Positions 29,335-37,500 of a stretch of 64,000 nt of DNA are shown here, in pieces. The DNA comes from Bradyrhizobium sp. (lineage in GTDB: Bacteria; Pseudomonadota; Alphaproteobacteria; Rhizobiales; Xanthobacteraceae). Made by a program: the position numbers and the translations under genes. Below the pieces are notes generated by a model. The model was not told where the DNA came from, ran no database searches, and saw only the letters and a list, made by a program, of their open reading frames with translations. How positions within the stretch are numbered: the first letter of the stretch is position 1; each line of letters opens with the position of its first letter. The stretch lies in contig NZ_JAUYQU010000228.1 of the NCBI RefSeq assembly GCF_030697065.1, forward strand, positions 1 through 64,000, written 5' to 3'.

Positions 29335-29770
29335 CTCGCGACCCCGGTCGTTTCTTTGGTCGGTTGTTCGCAACCGTTGCGGTTGTTCTCGCAATCGATC
29401 CCCTGACTAGCAGCCGTCGATAAATCGCAAGTGTTCGCATTGAGCGAAAAACGCCGAAAATTCGCGAAAAATGCGACTCATTCGATTTGGTGTAAATTTT
29501 GGATTGATGACGGATGCCGACGGAGAGCCGGACGCACACCTTTTCGAAACCATACGAGGCTGGTTCCGGAAACCCTCCGTTCACCATTTGCGCCGAATGA
29601 GCCGTCGCAACGTCGGCGAAACCCCGTGACGCCACGGTCTGAGGTCGCGGGCGGGCTCGCCTTAGCGTTCGCTTAAGTTCGGTCTGACAGGTTGGGGCAA
29701 CGATAAAGGAGGCGTTCCGGCGCGTCAGCAGAACGATCCTGCCAGACGAACAAGCCGAAGCGCGAGAGCC
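29335..29770. other. 436-bp divergent intergenic region upstream of the PAS histidine kinase
   Basis: No gene is supported. The region separates the leftward DUF5330 gene from the rightward histidine kinase gene. It contains a near-consensus CtrA site at 29662-29676. A GATAAAGGAGG stretch near 29702-29712 looks like a ribosome site but is not followed by a start codon. Several GAAAA-rich bases around 29445-29470 make the DUF5330 upstream region locally AT-rich. Confidence 0.5.
29662..29676. promoter_or_regulatory. Near-consensus CtrA site upstream of the histidine kinase
   Basis: TTAG-CGTTCGC-TTAA matches the CtrA box TTAA-N7-TTAA at 7 of 8 defined bases with the exact 7-base spacer. It lies 95 bases before the kinase GTG. 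Binding is inferred, not shown. Confidence 0.45.
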
Positions 29771-31618
29771 GTGACAGTCTTGAATACCATCCGCGATTGC
29801 CTCGACGCGTTGCTGCATCCCTCCGCGCGATACGATGCGCTGACGCGGGCGCGTCATCGCGCGTTCATGGCGCCGCGGCTGCTAGGCAGCCTTGCGGCCT
29901 TCGCGGCCTTCCCGGTCTACCTGGCGATGCGCGGCGCGCCCACGGCGCTGGAGGTCGCGGCATTCGCCTGGCTGATCGCGCCGATCCTGCTGTCATGGTT
30001 TCTGTCGCGCACCGGCCGTTACGAAGGCGCGCATGTGCTGTCGTCGCTGGCGCTCACCGGCCTCGTCATGACGGTGGCGATGACCACCGGCGGTATCGAA
30101 TCCTTTGCCGCGATCTGGCTGGTCGTGGTTCCGCTGGAGGCCGCGCTCTCGGCATCGCGCCGCGCGGTGGCGTTCGCCTGCGCGCTGACGCTGGCCTGCA
30201 CCGCGGCCCTGATCGTATCAGGGCATTTCGACCTGCTGCCGCCGGCGGATGCCAATTCGGCGTCGCGCGGCATCTTCATGGCGTTCGGCGTGGCGTCGGC
30301 GACGCTCTATGCGGCCGGACTCGCCTTCGGCGCCGAGTCGCTGGCGCGCACCAGCGTGGCGCTGCTCAATGTCGAGGAGGATCGCTATCGCCTGCTGGCG
30401 CGCAACATGAGCGACGTGATCTCGCGGCATCGCCACAACGGCGCGGTGCAGTTCATCTCGCCCGCCGTGGAGGCGATGCTGGGGACGCCGGTATCGCGGC
30501 TGCTGGGCCATGGCCTGTTCGACCGCGTCCACGTCGCCGATCGTCCGGCCTACCTTACCGCTCTTTCGGATGCGGCGCGCGGCGGCGAAGCCCGCAGCGT
30601 CGAATTCCGGCTGCGCCGCGAGGTGCCGCGCGCCGGCGCGCGGGGGCCCAACGGACAGGTCGACTTCATCTGGGTCGAAATGCGCTGCCGGCCGCTCGAG
30701 CAGGCCTCGGAAGTGGCTCTGCCGCCCGATGCCGAGGCCGAGGTGGTCGCCGTGATGCGCGACGTCACCGACCGCAAGCAACAGGAGCAGGCGCTAGACC
30801 TCGCACGCACCGCCGCCGAGCAGGCCGACGCGGCGAAGACCCGCTTTCTCGCCACCATGAGCCACGAGCTGCGCACGCCGCTCAATGCCATCATCGGATT
30901 TTCCGAGATGATCGTTCAGGAAGACGTTCTGATGATCGACGCCGTGCGCCGCAAGGAATATGCCCAACTCATCAACGATTCCGGCCAGCATCTGCTGTCG
31001 GTCGTCAACGGCATTCTCGACATGTCCAAGATGGCAACCGGCAATTTCGAGATCTCGCCAGAACCGTTCGCGCCGCGCGCCGCCCTGATCAATTGCTGCA
31101 ACCTGCTGGCCCTGAAGGCGCGGGAAAACGCCATCGATCTCGTCACCCGCGCGCCGGAGGATTTGCCGGTCATGAATGGCGATCCGCGTGCTTTCAAGCA
31201 GATCGTGCTGAACCTGGTCGCCAATGCCATAAAGTTCACCGAGCGCGGCGGCTCGGTGACGGTGACCGCCGGCGTCGAGGCATCGCGGCTGGTGCTTCGC
31301 GTCTCCGACACCGGCGTCGGGATCTCGGCCGACGACCTTAAGCGGATCGGCGATCCCTTCTTCCAGGCCGGCAAGACCTATCAGCGGCGGCACGAAGGCA
31401 CCGGCCTCGGGCTGTCGATCGTGAAAAGCCTGGTCGCCCTGCATGCCGGCGAGATGAATGTGCAGAGCAGGCTCGACGAAGGCACCACCGTGACCGTGGC
31501 CTTGCCGCTGGCCTTTGAACCGAAAGCCGGGCAGGCATCCAGCAATATCGCAACGCTCACGCCGGCGGTGCGACCGGCAACCCCCGTGCAACCCCATCAG
31601 GTGAAGAAAAGTGCCTAG
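29771..31618 (+). CDS. Membrane PAS-domain sensor histidine kinase
   Basis: This 615-residue kinase has about six N-terminal membrane helices (residues 30-200). A PAS domain follows (RYRLLARNMSDVISRHRHNGAVQFISPAVEAMLG, with a PAC-type end at VVAVMRDVTDRKQQE), then a dimerisation helix with phospho-acceptor His365 in TMSHELRTPLNAIIGFSEM. The ATPase domain has NLVANAIKFTERGG (N box), SDTGVGISADDL (G1) and GTGLGLSIVKSL (G2). The H box resembles PleC/DivJ-like kinases of alphaproteobacteria. It starts with GTG and its end overlaps the next gene by 8 bases. No response regulator is adjacent. Confidence 0.93.
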   Translation: MTVLNTIRDCLDALLHPSARYDALTRARHRAFMAPRLLGSLAAFAAFPVYLAMRGAPTALEVAAFAWLIAPILLSWFLSRTGRYEGAHVLSSLALTGLVMTVAMTTGGIESFAAIWLVVVPLEAALSASRRAVAFACALTLACTAALIVSGHFDLLPPADANSASRGIFMAFGVASATLYAAGLAFGAESLARTSVALLNVEEDRYRLLARNMSDVISRHRHNGAVQFISPAVEAMLGTPVSRLLGHGLFDRVHVADRPAYLTALSDAARGGEARSVEFRLRREVPRAGARGPNGQVDFIWVEMRCRPLEQASEVALPPDAEAEVVAVMRDVTDRKQQEQALDLARTAAEQADAAKTRFLATMSHELRTPLNAIIGFSEMIVQEDVLMIDAVRRKEYAQLINDSGQHLLSVVNGILDMSKMATGNFEISPEPFAPRAALINCCNLLALKARENAIDLVTRAPEDLPVMNGDPRAFKQIVLNLVANAIKFTERGGSVTVTAGVEASRLVLRVSDTGVGISADDLKRIGDPFFQAGKTYQRRHEGTGLGLSIVKSLVALHAGEMNVQSRLDEGTTVTVALPLAFEPKAGQASSNIATLTPAVRPATPVQPHQVKKSA

Positions 31619-32333
31619 ACATACCGACAACGAAGACATGCCGCGCCGCCGTCGCGGCGCACGGGCGACGGTCGTGAAGGCGGAGGCCGAGCGGGGCCTT
31701 GTGATGCGCATCCTGCTGCACAGCCCGAAAGACATGGTGGCAGGTTTTCTGGCGTTTGCCGCGGTCAGCGCCATCATCGCCAACGCGCTGTTTCTGCAGG
31801 CCGGCCGCCACCCGTCGCCGATGTTCGGCACGGTGACGAAAATGGCGGCAGCCGTTTCGGCATCCAGTCCGTTGCCGCGTCCGCGCCCGGTCGAGGCGGC
31901 GACACGGGTAGCCGATCCGGAACCGAAGGTGATCGAGCTGAGGAGCGCGGATCCCAAGAGCGATGCCAGGAGTGATGCCAAGAGCGATTCGAAGAATGAT
32001 CCCAAAAGTGATCCCATGACCAGTCTGGTCAAGGCGACGGCAGTCCAGCAGCCCATGCCTTCCAATGTCGCGCGGCCGCCGGCGCCAATCCCGGCTGCCG
32101 CCCGCAACGAGACCGTCACGTATCAAACCCCGGCCGCCCGGCGCGTGGCAGCGGTGCAGCGCACGCTGACCGAATATGGCTACGGCCAGCTGAAGCCGAC
32201 CGGCACGCTCGGCTCCGACACCCAGGCCGCGATCCAGAAGTTCGAACGCGAGCGCAAGCTGCCTGTGACCGGGCAGGTATCCGATCGGCTGGTGAAGGAG
32301 CTCGCCGTGATGATCGGCCGGCCTGTCGACTAG
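31611..32333 (+). CDS. Membrane-anchored peptidoglycan-binding domain protein
   Basis: This 240-residue protein has a basic N-terminus, one membrane helix (MVAGFLAFAAVSAIIANALFL) and a Pro/Ala-rich linker. Residues 114-135 are a 4-residue repeat (DPKSDARSDAKSDSKNDPKS). A C-terminal PG_binding_1 domain follows: RRVAAVQRTLTEYGYGQLKPTGTLGSDTQAAIQKFERERKLPVTGQVSDRLVKEL. It begins with GTG inside the last codons of the histidine kinase (8-base overlap), so translation is coupled. The topology puts the peptidoglycan-binding domain in the periplasm. It might bring cell-wall state to the kinase, but that is speculation. Confidence 0.85.
   Translation: MPRHTDNEDMPRRRRGARATVVKAEAERGLVMRILLHSPKDMVAGFLAFAAVSAIIANALFLQAGRHPSPMFGTVTKMAAAVSASSPLPRPRPVEAATRVADPEPKVIELRSADPKSDARSDAKSDSKNDPKSDPMTSLVKATAVQQPMPSNVARPPAPIPAAARNETVTYQTPAARRVAAVQRTLTEYGYGQLKPTGTLGSDTQAAIQKFERERKLPVTGQVSDRLVKELAVMIGRPVD
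31950..32015 (+). repeat. 12-bp tandem repeat, about 5.5 copies, inside the peptidoglycan-binding protein gene
   Basis: Units GATCCCAAGAGC, GATGCCAGGAGT, GATGCCAAGAGC, GATTCGAAGAAT and GATCCCAAAAGT, then GATCCC, follow in frame. They encode D-x-K/R-S/N tetrapeptides in the linker. Copies have diverged but the period is exact, so length change would keep the reading frame. Confidence 0.85.
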
Positions 32334-32367
32334 CTTCGGTTCCGACGCTGGCCTATATCGTCGCCCC

Positions 32368-32712
32368 ATGAGACTGAAATCAGCGATATGGGTGGCGGCC
32401 TATTTGCGCCGCTGCCAGACCGCAGGCGTGTTCGGCGCGGTGCGCCGGCGAGGCGCGGAAGAGGCCGGCGCGGTGTTCGTCAAGGTCGCCACGCTCGACG
32501 GCAATGCCATGCTCTACGTGCCCGCGCCGCAGACGGTGTATGACGACAGCCGCCCGATCGAGCGCATCTTCACGCCGATGTCGCCGCAGCCGGTGCCGGA
32601 GACGGTGGTGGAAGAGCGACTGGTCAGGGAAATCAAGTTCGATCCGGACGCCTGGGTGGTCGAGACCGAAGACCGGGCAGGGCGACACTTTCTCGATCTG
32701 GCGCGGGCCTAG
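32368..32712 (+). CDS. DUF1491 family protein
   Basis: This 114-residue cytosolic protein matches the alphaproteobacterial DUF1491 family. It has the start RLKSAIWVAAYLRRCQTAGVFGAVRRRGAEEAGAVFVKV, the middle LYVPAPQTVYD and the end IKFDPDAWVVETEDRAGRHFLD. Function is unknown. It lies 34 bases after the peptidoglycan-binding protein gene and may be in the same operon. Its stop overlaps the stop of the convergent DUF2336 gene in a shared CTAG. Confidence 0.88.
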   Translation: MRLKSAIWVAAYLRRCQTAGVFGAVRRRGAEEAGAVFVKVATLDGNAMLYVPAPQTVYDDSRPIERIFTPMSPQPVPETVVEERLVREIKFDPDAWVVETEDRAGRHFLDLARA

Positions 32713-33683
32713 CGCCCCGAGCCTTGCGTGCCGGTACGCGGCGCGGCGGCGACGCCCGGCTGCACAGCCGGACGTGTCTGGCCTGGTGCCGAACGCGCGC
32801 GCTGGCGTTCGTCGTCGTAAAGCGCGGGCCGGTACTTGGCGCGGGTCGCCGCCATGGTCGAGCCGCGCCAGGCGGCCAACATGATCAGGGCGGATCGCTC
32901 GCTGAGGCGGGCATACAGCCGCGACATCCGGTAGACGTAGTTCACCGAGGCGAATTCCGGATTGAGAAACAGCGTCACGCGCTGGAACACAGGAGCCGGC
33001 ATATCCAGCGCCCTGGCCGCGCAGGCAAGCGGCTCGCCGCCGGGATCGCCAACCACCTGGGCCGCAATACGCGACGGCAGGATCAGGGTTTCGCCGAGCT
33101 CCTGCGTGAAGTTCTCGATATCCCCCACCCAGGCGGCCATTTCCAGCGCCTCCACGGCGCGCGCCGCACGCGCGGCAGGAATCCGCGCCGCGGCGCGCAA
33201 CGGGGTTTCAGCAAGATTATGCAGGATCAGGCTGCGCTCGCCGGCGCTGGCCGCGAAAAACATGTCGTTGATCTCGGCCGCGTCCCCGGGCCGCATCGAC
33301 AGGTTCGATGCCATCCGCACTTGCGCGTCGGTCGGCGGCCGGACGGTTGGCGCTGCGGCCGGGCTTGCGGGAATTTCATCGGCGACCGGAACGCGCAAGC
33401 CGGCATGTTGCGGCTTCAGCCCGAGCCGTCTCAGGATTTCGGGCGGCGTGGCCGGATAGATCGCGAGCCGCGCCCGCACCGCCGCGCGCGTGGTGTCGTC
33501 GACTTCATCGATCAGGCGGGAGGTCAGTTCGACGAATTGCCGCGCTTCGTCGTCGCTGTGCACATGGGTCTGAACGTAGAGATCGGTCAGCACGCGCAGC
33601 AGCGTGGGGCGGATATCGACGCCCTCGCGGCGGGAGAGCGTCATGAGCCCGTCGAAGCCGGGAAAGAATGGCGGTTTGGTCAT
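32709..33683 (-). CDS. DUF2336 helical-repeat protein
   Basis: This 324-residue all-helical protein has HEAT-like repeats. The DUF2336 pattern is visible in RRVLTDLYVQ-type helices near the start, DDEARQFVELTSRLIDEVDDTTRAAVRARLAIYPATPPEILRRLGL, and GDAAEINDMFFAASAGERSLILHNL. There is no signal peptide. The family is widespread in alphaproteobacteria and uncharacterised. Its start faces a 233-bp gap with two perfect CtrA boxes, so cell-cycle control is plausible. The stop overlaps the DUF1491 stop tail to tail. Confidence 0.88.
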   Translation of the reverse strand: MTKPPFFPGFDGLMTLSRREGVDIRPTLLRVLTDLYVQTHVHSDDEARQFVELTSRLIDEVDDTTRAAVRARLAIYPATPPEILRRLGLKPQHAGLRVPVADEIPASPAAAPTVRPPTDAQVRMASNLSMRPGDAAEINDMFFAASAGERSLILHNLAETPLRAAARIPAARAARAVEALEMAAWVGDIENFTQELGETLILPSRIAAQVVGDPGGEPLACAARALDMPAPVFQRVTLFLNPEFASVNYVYRMSRLYARLSERSALIMLAAWRGSTMAATRAKYRPALYDDERQRARSAPGQTRPAVQPGVAAAPRTGTQGSGR

Positions 33684-33733
33684 GTCAGGGGTACGCGACT
33701 GAGTAATATCAGCGCCAATTTACGTGGCTTGCT

Positions 33734-33748
33734 TTAACAGCTCGTTAA
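33734..33748. promoter_or_regulatory. CtrA box, perfect TTAA-N7-TTAA
   Basis: TTAA-CAGCTCG-TTAA matches the CtrA consensus at all eight defined bases with a 7-base spacer. It lies 51 bases upstream of the DUF2336 start. Activation or repression cannot be told without a mapped transcription start. Confidence 0.75.
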
Positions 33749-33829
33749 GGAAAACAGGAGGTGAAGCGTCCCGGTCGTATTCGCTGTATTTGATGCGGGT
33801 GCCCTGGCCGGATCGGGCAGGCGCCGAAA

Positions 33830-33844
33830 TTAAGATGCCGTTAA
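33830..33844. promoter_or_regulatory. CtrA box, perfect TTAA-N7-TTAA (second copy)
   Basis: TTAA-GATGCCG-TTAA also matches fully. It is 96 bases from the first box and 73 bases upstream of the small gene at 33917. Two perfect copies in one 233-bp gap of GC-rich DNA are unlikely by chance. Confidence 0.75.
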
Positions 33845-33916
33845 CCACGTCCTGTTCTTAATGTGGCCGCGCCGCCGGCGAACTCGTGCCAGCGCGGCCA
33901 CCAGAGAGAGTGGGAC

Positions 33917-34114
33917 ATGGGCACCATCATTGAATTTCCGGCAGATGCGGCTTCGCGGCGGCTGGGCTCAACCATCGATGGCGCTCCACGCACGGGCACG
34001 GCCACCATTGTGATCCTTCCCGCCATCCGGATCGAGCGCAACACCGATGAAAACAGCGGTGGCAGCGGACCGGAAGAGGGCACCGCGCCCGGCCGCCGGC
34101 GTCGTCGGCGCTGA
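33917..34114 (+). CDS. Small conserved hypothetical protein (65 aa)
   Basis: This short protein begins MGTIIEFPADAASRR, which I associate with small hypothetical proteins of Bradyrhizobium relatives. It ends in a basic GRRRRRR run. A purine-rich stretch with GAGAGAG sits just before the chosen ATG; a longer in-frame start 54 bases upstream is less likely. Residues 25-50 are Thr/Ile-rich and the tail is acidic then basic. Function is unknown. It is followed 17 bases later by the lipoprotein gene and is probably co-transcribed, under the CtrA boxes upstream. Confidence 0.7.
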   Translation: MGTIIEFPADAASRRLGSTIDGAPRTGTATIVILPAIRIERNTDENSGGSGPEEGTAPGRRRRRR

Positions 34115-34131
34115 TCCCGGGACATTTCGAA

Positions 34132-34911
34132 ATGCCGGAGACGCCACTTCCGATCCGGACCAGATCGCAGGCCCGGCGGCAATCGCCGCTTCCGATGCTG
34201 TTGCTGCTCGGCGCTGCGCTCGGCGGCTGCAGCGGCGGCGATTTCGGCCGCAGCCGCGATAATGTCCGCAACGACGACATGCATCGCTGGCTCGGCGCCG
34301 AAGTCACGGGCAGCGTCGGCCTCAAGGCGTCGCAATTCCAACTCACCGATGGTGAACGGCAGCTGCGCGATTATGCCTATCCCCTGATCGAGCCACCGCA
34401 TTCGCGCCCCGCCTGGAAGAGCGTGTTCGGCGACTACAAGCCGCTGCCGTCGCCGTGGCGGCAGGCCGTGATCTTCGACCGCACCGCCTATGGACGGCTG
34501 CTGATCGACGAACCGCACCGCTCGCACACCTCGCGCTACGCCGTCCTGATGGATCATGTGCGCAATGACATCACCCGCTTCGAGCCGTTCTTCGCCTCCG
34601 CCGCCCGGGTTCTCGAACTCGATCGCAAGCGCAACGCCAGCCTCAGGCTGGTCTCGGAACTGTCGCCGCGCGAGCGCGCCGACGCGATCGCCCGCATGGA
34701 AGAGAACGAACTGATCGTGCAGTGGGTGCAGCAAAGCCTGGAACGGCGGATTTCGTCGTACCGCTGGGCGCTGGAGCGGCTGGTGATCCAGGCGCCGGAC
34801 GGCATCGCGGCCGACGTCGATCGCCTGATCGGCGAACTCGCGGCGCAAACCGCCAACCCGCCGATCGCGGCGCGCCCGGTGATCGGACGCGCGGTCGTGG
34901 TGAAGGGCTGA
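34132..34911 (+). CDS. Hypothetical lipoprotein
   Basis: This 259-residue protein has a basic N-terminus and a lipoprotein signal with lipobox LGGC (LLLLGAALGGCSGG, Cys about 33). The mature part is helical and charged. SQFQLTDGERQLRDYAYPLIEPPHSRPAWKSVFGDY and RYAVLMDHVRNDITRFEPFFASAARVLELDRKRNASL are the most conserved-looking stretches. I do not recognise a family. It follows the 65-aa gene by 17 bases, so CtrA-linked expression is possible. Confidence 0.82.
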   Translation: MPETPLPIRTRSQARRQSPLPMLLLLGAALGGCSGGDFGRSRDNVRNDDMHRWLGAEVTGSVGLKASQFQLTDGERQLRDYAYPLIEPPHSRPAWKSVFGDYKPLPSPWRQAVIFDRTAYGRLLIDEPHRSHTSRYAVLMDHVRNDITRFEPFFASAARVLELDRKRNASLRLVSELSPRERADAIARMEENELIVQWVQQSLERRISSYRWALERLVIQAPDGIAADVDRLIGELAAQTANPPIAARPVIGRAVVVKG

Positions 34912-34960
34912 CAACTCACTCCCCTCCCCACCGCTTCGCGGGAGGAGGCGGGCAGAGCCG

Positions 34961-35731
34961 CTACGCCGCGTAATATCCGCCGTCGACGACCTGCGCGGCG
35001 CCGGTCATGAACGACGCCTTGTCGGAACACATCCAGACCACGGCCTCCGCGATCTCTTCGGGCACACCCATGCGGTTCATCGGCACCTTCGCCATCACGG
35101 CATCGAGGCGCGTTTGCACCACTTCCTCGGTCATCGGGGTGGTGACGTAGCCGGGATTGACGCAGTTCACGCGGATGCCGTCCTGCGCGTATTCGATCGC
35201 CGCGGTTTTCGTCAGTCCCACCACGCCGTGCTTGGCCGCCACATAGTGCCCCGAGGTCGCCAGACCGATCAGGCCGGCGATCGAAGCGGTGTTGACGATG
35301 GCACCGCCGCCGCCCTGAGCCAGCATCTGCGCGATCTCGTGCTTCAGGCAGAGGAACACGCCGGTGAGGTTGATCGCCAGCATGGCGTCGAACGAGGCCT
35401 GGCTGAGTTCGTGCAGCCGCTGGCGGCCGGGGCCGACGGATCCGCCCGCAACGCCCGCATTGTTGAAGGCGCAATCAATCCGGCCATAGGCGGCCACCGT
35501 GCGCGCCACCATCGCGGCGACCTCGTTCTCGTTGGTGACGTCGCCGCCGATCGCGATCGCTTGGCCGCCGGCCGCATTGATCAGGGCGACGGTATCAGCC
35601 GCGCGCTCCTCGGCGCGGTCGGCGACCGCCACCCGCGCACCCTCGCGCGCCATCGCCAGCGAAGTCGCCCGTCCGATGCCGGAGGCGCCACCGGTGACCA
35701 GCGCCACCTTGCGATCGAGAATGCCTGCCAT
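34961..35731 (-). CDS. Short-chain dehydrogenase/reductase
   Basis: This 256-residue NAD(P)-dependent SDR of the classical type has cofactor motif TGGASGIG (residues 13-20). NNAG is present, the catalytic Ser lies in IVNTASIAG, and YVAAKHG is the YxxxK pair. The C-terminal SFMTGAAQVVDGGYYA is typical. An acidic residue after the second beta strand (VADRAEE) suggests NAD preference. Substrate unknown. The start is MAGILDRKVAL. It converges with the lipoprotein gene across a GC-rich hairpin at about 34923-34950. Confidence 0.93.
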   Translation of the reverse strand: MAGILDRKVALVTGGASGIGRATSLAMAREGARVAVADRAEERAADTVALINAAGGQAIAIGGDVTNENEVAAMVARTVAAYGRIDCAFNNAGVAGGSVGPGRQRLHELSQASFDAMLAINLTGVFLCLKHEIAQMLAQGGGGAIVNTASIAGLIGLATSGHYVAAKHGVVGLTKTAAIEYAQDGIRVNCVNPGYVTTPMTEEVVQTRLDAVMAKVPMNRMGVPEEIAEAVVWMCSDKASFMTGAAQVVDGGYYAA

Positions 35732-35893
35732 GTCGTATTTTCTCCCGTCTTGCGAAATAAGCGCCGATGATCGAACGGCGCCGGGGCCTGTTTTCAGGCT
35801 CGTACACACACCCTACGATCCCGCGCGCGTCGGGCAAAGAGGGACCGACGCGGCAAAGAGCGGCCTGGCTTCGATCGTCGTCCTTGGGGTGCA

Positions 35894-36580
35894 TCACGGA
35901 GTTGAAGGCGAACTGCGCTGACGGATGATCGTCGAAATCCAGGCCGTGACGGCGAGCAACAGGGCGATGTGAGATATCCAGCCTTGCGGCTCTCCCATCG
36001 TGTGGAGGGTTATGCCGCTCAGGAAGCACCAGAGAACGGGGATTGGCAGGAGCAATGGCACGAGCCTGCCGCGGGCAAGCAGCAGAAGGCCGAGCGTCGC
36101 GATCGCCGTCGGGTCCGGTGCGACGCCAAAAACCTCGGACGATGCCCAGCCACGCCCCTGTAGCGGCGCGAGCAAGGGCTGTCCGGCGAGGGCGAAGGCA
36201 AGCAGGAAATATCCTGTCCAGCCGGCAAGCCCGCGTCGGCCGAAGGCGAGGCCATTGAGCCAGAACCCGGCGACCAGGAATAGAATGCCTTGAACGGCAA
36301 AGGCCGGCGCGACATAGGCGGCCGCCCAGTTGATGGGAGCGTAGCGGTTCCACAGGAAGGACCACCCGACGAAAATCCAGAGAATCGCGAGCAGGAGTGC
36401 GAGCCACCGCGCCCAACTTCTCGGCCGCCACGCCACGAGCAACAGGATAAGGATGCCGGCGGCGAGTGTGAGCGCTTGCAGCGGCCAGAGGGCCGCATTC
36501 TGCAATTCGAACATCCGCCAATAGACACGCGGAGAAAACAGCAGGAAATCCTCCGGCCGATAGGTCCACCATTCCGACAT
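35894..36580 (-). CDS. DUF6064 family multi-pass membrane protein
   Basis: This 228-residue protein has about seven helices and begins MSEWWTYRPEDFLLFSPRVYWRMFELQN, typical of DUF6064. Residues WSFLWNRYAPINWAA lie in the second loop. Function is unknown. Its ATG shares one base with the stop codon of the Tat-signal aldo/keto reductase (TGATG), so the two are translationally coupled. It might serve as a membrane partner of that enzyme, which is only an inference from coupling. Confidence 0.82.
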   Translation of the reverse strand: MSEWWTYRPEDFLLFSPRVYWRMFELQNAALWPLQALTLAAGILILLLVAWRPRSWARWLALLLAILWIFVGWSFLWNRYAPINWAAAYVAPAFAVQGILFLVAGFWLNGLAFGRRGLAGWTGYFLLAFALAGQPLLAPLQGRGWASSEVFGVAPDPTAIATLGLLLLARGRLVPLLLPIPVLWCFLSGITLHTMGEPQGWISHIALLLAVTAWISTIIRQRSSPSTP

Positions 36581-37500
36581 CAAAGCGCCTGCACGTAGGC
36601 CGAGATGCGCTCCCGCATCGCGAGGTCCGGCAGGGGGCCGGAGGCGGCCGAAAGGTTTTCGCGTACGTGGTCGACGCGGGTGGTCGCCGGAATGGCAACG
36701 GTGGCGGCCGGGTGAGAGAGGATGAACTTCAGGATGAGCTGCGACCAGCGTGAGACGCCGAGTTCGGCGGCCCATTCCGGGAGTGGCTCGTCCTTGAGCC
36801 GCTGGGTCAGCGCGCCCTGCCGGAACGGCCGGTTGACGATCACCGCAATGCCGCGTTCGGCCGCCAGCGGCAGCAGGCGCTTCTCCGCCTCGCGATCGAC
36901 GACATTGTAGGACAACTGCACGAAGTCGACAGGCTGCTTCCGCATGATCTGTTCGAGCAGATCGTGGCGGCGCCCCTCGGAGGTGGTGATCCCAACGTAG
37001 CGCACTGAACCCGCCGCTTTCATCTCAAAAAGCGTCTGCAGATGCTCCTTCCAGGCGAGGAGGTTGTGAACCTGAACGAGGTCGAACCTGGGCACGCCCC
37101 AGAAGCGACGCGATTGCTCGATCTGCGGCGGTCCTGCCGTTGCCGAGGACGTCCAGACTTTTTCGGCCGAGAACAGCGTGCTGGGTCGTCCGAGCTTCTG
37201 AAGACCGTGGCCGATCACCGGCTGAGACGAGCCATACATGGGCGAAGAGTCGATCATGCGGCCGCCCGCCTCGAAGAAGGCGGCCATGACACCCGCACAT
37301 TCATTCCTGAGCACCGGGTCGTTGCCGACGTTGAAAGTGATCCATGTGCCTAACCCCACGGCGGGCATGGCCTCGCCGGTGGAGGGTATGACTCTGTGGG
37401 CGGCCGAGCCTTCCCGGGCAAGCAGAGAGGTTGTTGGCAAGAGCGCCGCGGCGGCCGTCGCCAGGGAGGCCCGCACGAATGCTCGGCGTGTTGTGCGCAT
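36580..37500 (-). CDS. Aldo/keto reductase with twin-arginine signal
   Basis: This 306-residue aldo/keto reductase keeps the usual tetrad. Asp and Tyr lie in DSSPMYGSS, Lys in FSAEKVW and His in VQVHNLL. The barrel is preceded by a Tat signal, TTRRAFVRASLATAAAALLP, implying export folded with cofactor. GGAG lies 6 bases before the ATG giving MRTTRRAFV, which decides the start over two upstream ATGs at 37512 and 37515. It is coupled to the DUF6064 gene. A periplasmic reductase needing NADPH is unusual, so it might instead be an anchored or structural variant. Confidence 0.9.
   Translation of the reverse strand: MRTTRRAFVRASLATAAAALLPTTSLLAREGSAAHRVIPSTGEAMPAVGLGTWITFNVGNDPVLRNECAGVMAAFFEAGGRMIDSSPMYGSSQPVIGHGLQKLGRPSTLFSAEKVWTSSATAGPPQIEQSRRFWGVPRFDLVQVHNLLAWKEHLQTLFEMKAAGSVRYVGITTSEGRRHDLLEQIMRKQPVDFVQLSYNVVDREAEKRLLPLAAERGIAVIVNRPFRQGALTQRLKDEPLPEWAAELGVSRWSQLILKFILSHPAATVAIPATTRVDHVRENLSAASGPLPDLAMRERISAYVQAL

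Noticed and set aside
29431-29676. Plus-strand 81-aa frame upstream of the histidine kinase
   Set aside because: No ribosome site, no recognisable domain and Arg/Pro-rich sequence; it also runs into the CtrA-like site.
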